From NCBI RefSeq assembly GCF_000023285.1, contig NC_013162.1, positions 62,001 through 126,000 of the forward strand: a stretch of DNA of 64,000 bases. The letters are read 5' to 3'. Below, in pieces: positions 60,976-64,000 of this stretch (position 1 is the stretch's first letter; each line of letters begins with the position of its first letter). The translations under genes were made by a program, and so were the position numbers. The stretch comes from Capnocytophaga ochracea DSM 7271. GTDB lineage: Bacteria > Bacteroidota > Bacteroidia > Flavobacteriales > Flavobacteriaceae. The notes under the pieces were generated by a model, which saw nothing but the letters and a program-made list of their open reading frames with translations, had not been told where the DNA came from and did no database searches.

Positions 60976-62004
60976 CTATAGTTTTTTAATAGCATTAATG
61001 AGAATATCTACATTTTCTGGTTTAGTAGCCCAAGAAGTGATAAGACGTATGGCAGTATGGGTTTCATCGACTTTCTTCCATATATAAAAATCGAATTGCC
61101 TTTGGAGAAGAGCTACTTGCTCATTAGTGAGAATAGGGAACACCTGATTAGTAGGAGTATGCGACAAGAAGTGTACTCCTTTTTCTATAAAAGCGTCTTG
61201 AATACGTTTAGCTTGAGCATTTGCGTGAAGAGCTAATTCATTAAATAAATTATTTTGGAAAAGCTCCAAGAACTGTATGCCTAGAAACCTTCCTTTGGCA
61301 AGTAAAGCCCCTTTTTGTTTGATATGGTACTCAAAGCCCAATTGAAGTTCAGGATTGTTTAAAACAATTGCTTCTCCCATTATTGCCCCATTTTTAGTAG
61401 CTCCTATATAGAAAGCATCGGTATAACGAGCTAAATCTTCCCAAGTAATATCATTGCCAGAAGCATTGAGAGCGTGAGCTAAACGCGCTCCATCGATATA
61501 GAGTAAGAGATTCAGTTCTTGACACAGGTGGTACAAATCTTTTAATTCTTGAAGCGTATAGATAGAGCCTAATTCAGTAGCATTAGAAATGTATACTAAT
61601 CGGGGCACTACTTGATGAGGAAAATTGGTGTAACAAGTTGCTACTTCACGAATATCATCAAGTTGTATTTTGCCATCTATTGCAGGGGTTATGTGTATTT
61701 TATGTCCGGTAGCCTCGATAGCACCTGTTTCGCTATCGCAAATATGAGAGGTTTCGCAAGTAATAACGCTTTCATAAGGACGTAACATTGCTCCTAATGC
61801 TAAGAGATTGGCTTGTGTACCTCCGCTTACGAAATATATTTTACTTTGAGGATTATTTAGTTTTTCGGCAATAAGAGCTTTTGCTTTAGTAGTATAAGTA
61901 TCGCAACCATATCCTTGTTGTTGTTCGAGGTTGCTTTCTAACATTCGGTTTAAAATAGAAGGGTGAGCCCCTTCGGAATAGTCGTTTTTAAATGATATTT
62001 TCAT
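60976..62004 (-). CDS. ltaE: Low-specificity L-threonine aldolase
   Basis: 342 residues of a PLP fold-type I enzyme. FVSGGTQANLLALGAML and ETSHICDSETGAIEATGHK are typical of the beta-eliminating lyase/threonine aldolase group. YIDGARLAHALNA contains the PLP-binding Asp, and FYIGATKNGAIMGEA the Schiff-base Lys. It splits threonine or allo-threonine to glycine and acetaldehyde. Monocistronic; a -7 box lies at 62051-62058. Confidence 0.9.
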   Translation of the reverse strand: MKISFKNDYSEGAHPSILNRMLESNLEQQQGYGCDTYTTKAKALIAEKLNNPQSKIYFVSGGTQANLLALGAMLRPYESVITCETSHICDSETGAIEATGHKIHITPAIDGKIQLDDIREVATCYTNFPHQVVPRLVYISNATELGSIYTLQELKDLYHLCQELNLLLYIDGARLAHALNASGNDITWEDLARYTDAFYIGATKNGAIMGEAIVLNNPELQLGFEYHIKQKGALLAKGRFLGIQFLELFQNNLFNELALHANAQAKRIQDAFIEKGVHFLSHTPTNQVFPILTNEQVALLQRQFDFYIWKKVDETHTAIRLITSWATKPENVDILINAIKKL

Positions 62005-62050
62005 AGTTTGTTCAAAGGTAATAGAAAGCTACTATTACGAATTCAGAATG

Positions 62051-62058
62051 CAAAAGTA
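62051..62058 (-). promoter_or_regulatory. -7 box of the threonine aldolase gene
   Basis: TACTTTTG on the minus strand, 46 bases before the ATG, divergent to the rpsP promoter. No -33 TTG at the usual distance. Confidence 0.45.
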
Positions 62059-62079
62059 AAACTTTTTTATGTAAGAACG

Positions 62080-62109
62080 TTGTGAATATGAAAAAATTTA
62101 TTACTTTTG
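62080..62109 (+). promoter_or_regulatory. Promoter of rpsP-rimM
   Basis: TTG at 62080-62082, 19 bases, TACTTTTG at 62102-62109. The expected start is at about 62116, exactly where the leader hairpin begins. Confidence 0.78.
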
Positions 62110-62115
62110 CGCCCG

Positions 62116-62147
62116 AATTAATAACGAGGTCGTGAACCTCACTAATT
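62116..62147 (+). promoter_or_regulatory. Hairpin leader of rpsP
   Basis: A two-part stem: AATTA with TAATT outside and GAGGT with ACCTC inside, a CGTGA loop, and an asymmetric internal loop. It occupies most of the 41-base leader before the ATG at 62157. Autoregulation by S16 is an inference from position and structure. Confidence 0.5.
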
Positions 62148-62156
62148 AAATTTTTT

Positions 62157-62708
62157 ATGCCAGTAAAAATTAGATTACAACGTCACGGAAAAAAAGGCAA
62201 GCCTTTCTATTGGATTGTAGCTGCTAATTCACGTGCAAAAAGAGATGGTAAATTCCTTGAAAAATTAGGAACTTACAATCCTGTTAGCAATCCTGCTCAG
62301 ATTGAAATAGATGTAGATGCAGCTGTAAAATGGTTGAAAAACGGAGCACAACCTAGCGACACAGCACGTCGTATTCTTTCTTACAAAGGGGTATTGCTTA
62401 AATACCACTTGCTTGGTGGAGTTGCCAAAGGAGCTTTGACCGAAGAACAAGCAGAGGCTAAGTTCAATGCTTGGATAGAAGAGAAAGCTAACAAAGTATC
62501 TACAAAAGAGCAAAAATTAGCTAAAGAGAAAGCAGAAGCAAAAGCAAAGGCTTTGGACGCTGAAAAAGAAGCTAATGAGAAACGCAAGAACGCCGCTGTA
62601 GCCAAAGCTACCGAAGCAACAGTTGAAGCAACTGAAGAGGTTACAGAAGCTACGGAAGCCCCAGAAGCTGAAGCTCCTGCTGAAGAAAATAACGAAACTG
62701 AGGCATAA
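62157..62708 (+). CDS. rpsP: 30S ribosomal protein S16 with long acidic tail
   Basis: 183 residues; the S16 core is about 80 (VKIRLQRHGKKGKPFYWIVAANSRAKRDG, EKLGTYNPVSNP, WLKNGAQPSDTARRIL). The remaining hundred residues are a helical, charged extension (EQKLAKEKAEAKAKALDAEK) ending in an Ala/Glu/Thr-rich acidic tail (ATEAPEAEAPAEENNETEA). Extended S16 proteins are common in Bacteroidota. S16 binds 16S rRNA in 30S assembly. rimM follows after 4 bases. Confidence 0.97.
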   Translation: MPVKIRLQRHGKKGKPFYWIVAANSRAKRDGKFLEKLGTYNPVSNPAQIEIDVDAAVKWLKNGAQPSDTARRILSYKGVLLKYHLLGGVAKGALTEEQAEAKFNAWIEEKANKVSTKEQKLAKEKAEAKAKALDAEKEANEKRKNAAVAKATEATVEATEEVTEATEAPEAEAPAEENNETEA

Positions 62709-62712
62709 CCCT

Positions 62713-63246
62713 ATGACTTTAAAAGATTGTTTTTATATAGGAACAATTGTGTCGAAGTTTAGTTTTAAGGGCGAGGTGCTAATTAAGTTAGATTCCGACG
62801 ACCCTGAAATGTATGAAGAAATGGAATCAGTATTTATTGCCTTAGGCAATAATCTGGTTCCTTTTTTTATTGAAAAGAGCACTTTACACAAGTCGGATTT
62901 ATTGCGCGTGAAGTTTGAAGAGATAGAAACTGAGGCTGATGCAGAAGCTCTACTGAGACACAAAATATATTTACCTCTTGCGGTATTGCCTAAACTATCG
63001 GGGAATAAGTTTTATTACCACGAAGTGATAGGGTTTCAGGTGGAAGATGTGCACTACGGAGTAGTAGGGAAAATAGTTGGAATAAACGACAGTACTTCTC
63101 AAGCGTTATTTGAAATTGAGAATGAGAACGGAAATGAGATACTTATTCCTATGGCTGATGAGTTTATTGAGAAGATAGATAGAGCCCACAAGAAAATTAT
63201 TGTAAAAACCCCAGAAGGGCTTATTGATTTGTATTTAGAAAATTAA
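62713..63246 (+). CDS. rimM: Ribosome maturation factor RimM
   Basis: 177 residues from the ATG at 62713, five bases after the rpsP stop; the longer frame from 62623 lies in another frame of the rpsP tail and is not used. Typical start CFYIGTIVSKFSFKGEVLIKL, PRC-barrel part YYHEVIGFQVEDVHYGVVGK and end EILIPMADEFIEKIDRAHKKI. RimM helps mature the 30S head with S19. Usual rpsP-rimM order, but trmD and rplS do not follow. Confidence 0.96.
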   Translation: MTLKDCFYIGTIVSKFSFKGEVLIKLDSDDPEMYEEMESVFIALGNNLVPFFIEKSTLHKSDLLRVKFEEIETEADAEALLRHKIYLPLAVLPKLSGNKFYYHEVIGFQVEDVHYGVVGKIVGINDSTSQALFEIENENGNEILIPMADEFIEKIDRAHKKIIVKTPEGLIDLYLEN

Positions 63247-63261
63247 GTACAAACATAAAAT

Positions 63262-63307
63262 AAAACAAGGTTATCAAAAGCTGTTTTGATAACCTTGTTT
63301 TATTTTT
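63262..63307. terminator. Bidirectional terminator after rimM
   Basis: A perfect 18-bp stem (63262-63279 with 63284-63301), loop GCTG, with A and T runs on either side. It serves rimM and the converging membrane protein gene. Confidence 0.9.
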
Positions 63308-63325
63308 ATCTTAATAAGAGAAAAA

Positions 63326-64000
63326 CTACGGATTATGCTTCTTCAACAAGGGAAGAAAGAAAAATGAAAGGCTACCCAATAAGAGCGTCATAGCAAATTG
63401 TGACGTCCATACAATCCAACCAAAGGCTGTACCCACAGGAGTAGCTACTCCAAACAAAAATAGTACTTCGGCAATAAAAAAGGGATAAGAACCAAAGCCT
63501 GCATTGGTAAAAGTCATTGCAAAACTACCCACCACAAAGGCTGTAAGCACATTAGGCAAACTGATACGTGCGGTTTCGGGGAGAGCAAAAAACGGAATAT
63601 AGAACATCAAAAAGTACATTGCCCAAATGAAAAGAGTATGAAAAAGAAATAGTGTTCTATGTTTTATTTTTACGACTGATAGGATTCCTTCCTTTATTCC
63701 GTTTAAAAAGACTTTTACCTTGATAAAAAAAGGTTTATCGGAAGCGTAAATGAAATACAAAAAAACTATAAACGAAAAACCTCCTATACCCATCAACCAC
63801 ACTAGTTTTTGAAAAGGGATTTTGGAAAGAAGAAAGTTGCTTATAACCTCGAATTGGAGAATGAAAGCGAGCATAGTGAATAGGAAAAGTAAAAGCAGGT
63901 CGATAATTCGTTCGGAGATGATAGTGCCTAATGATTTCTCGAAAGGGACTCCGTCGTAATTGCTTACTACTAAGGCACGAGAGACCTCGCCTGAACGCGG
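63326..64000 (-). CDS. Lysylphosphatidylglycerol synthase-type (flippase-like) membrane protein, cut by the right edge
   Basis: The frame continues past the Met at 63874 to the window end, so the gene is partial at its 5' side. The upstream part reads PRSGEVSRALVVSNYDGVPF and SLGTIISERIIDLLLLFLF, a hallmark of the UPF0104/LPG-synthase transmembrane family. Several helices follow (LMGIGGFSFIVFLYFIYA, FIWAMYFLMFYIPFFALP, AFVVGSFAMTFTNAGFGSYP, GWIVWTSQFAMTLLLGSL). No catalytic LPG-synthase domain is seen in this C-terminal part. A lipid-flipping role is likely but the substrate is unknown. It ends 20 bases from the shared terminator. Confidence 0.85.
   Translation of the reverse strand, partial: PRSGEVSRALVVSNYDGVPFEKSLGTIISERIIDLLLLFLFTMLAFILQFEVISNFLLSKIPFQKLVWLMGIGGFSFIVFLYFIYASDKPFFIKVKVFLNGIKEGILSVVKIKHRTLFLFHTLFIWAMYFLMFYIPFFALPETARISLPNVLTAFVVGSFAMTFTNAGFGSYPFFIAEVLFLFGVATPVGTAFGWIVWTSQFAMTLLLGSLSFFFLPLLKKHNP

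Noticed and set aside
1-64000. Prophage, integrated element, tRNA or rRNA genes
   Set aside because: No integrase, transposase, phage structural gene, attachment duplication or cloverleaf was found on either strand by reading; a covariance search for tRNAs was not possible.

Overview
The window looks like a chromosomal segment of a low-GC Bacteroidota, most likely family Flavobacteriaceae and probably Capnocytophaga. The reasons are: promoters of the Bacteroidota type (TAnnTTTG at -7 with TTG/TTTG about 19-21 bases upstream), no obvious Shine-Dalgarno sequences, a type IX secretion (T9SS) sorting domain, DUF4290/GSCFA/head-GIN proteins, and outer-membrane-type lipoproteins and glycosidases. 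No tRNA, rRNA, transposase, integrase or CRISPR array was seen.

Positions 1-9.8 kb (minus strand) hold the most unusual locus: a polymorphic toxin array. A small protein with a T9SS sorting domain is followed by a 2075-residue SpvB/FG-GAP/YD-repeat/RHS-core protein ending in a HEYGHY metallopeptidase-like tip. Downstream, toward the left edge, come small lipoproteins and two further orphan tips of the same metallopeptidase type; one still carries a 361-bp piece of RHS core. A fourth lipoprotein begins at the very edge. The pattern fits toxin tips with lipoprotein immunity proteins and tip replacement by recombination.

Positions 10-31 kb are mostly housekeeping: folE, lon, a CoA-transferase, bacilliredoxin, a serine hydrolase, sucD, pdhC/pdhA (E2 and E1-alpha without E1-beta), a GH20 hexosaminidase lipoprotein, then a compact six-gene minus-strand operon (GT9, head-GIN protein, aroQ, AsmA-like, ogt, GSCFA) and an M64 peptidase. 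Positions 31.9-49 kb hold a GH95 fucosidase, a coiled-coil membrane protein, lrgAB-like genes, rplS with a structured leader, an exonuclease/GIY-YIG fusion, hemW-ruvC, pepE, a DUF493-DUF4290-murA operon, patB and an isolated mraY. Positions 49.5-64 kb hold an operon of a degenerate dihydroorotase, an esterase, an ion channel and miaA, then a NUDIX protein, a GT2, several small enzymes, ychF, tpiA, hemE, threonine aldolase, rpsP-rimM with a hairpin leader, and a flippase-like membrane protein cut by the right edge.

Between genes lie several dispersed repeat families: a GTRYG-GCT-CGYAC palindrome with compensatory changes, 11-bp GTTCGTCTTTT tandem units, a ~217-bp dispersed repeat, and CGTCCAAGATTCGTATAAG boxes. 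A convincing minus-strand promoter/terminator pair between ychF and tpiA predicts a small RNA of about 105 nt.
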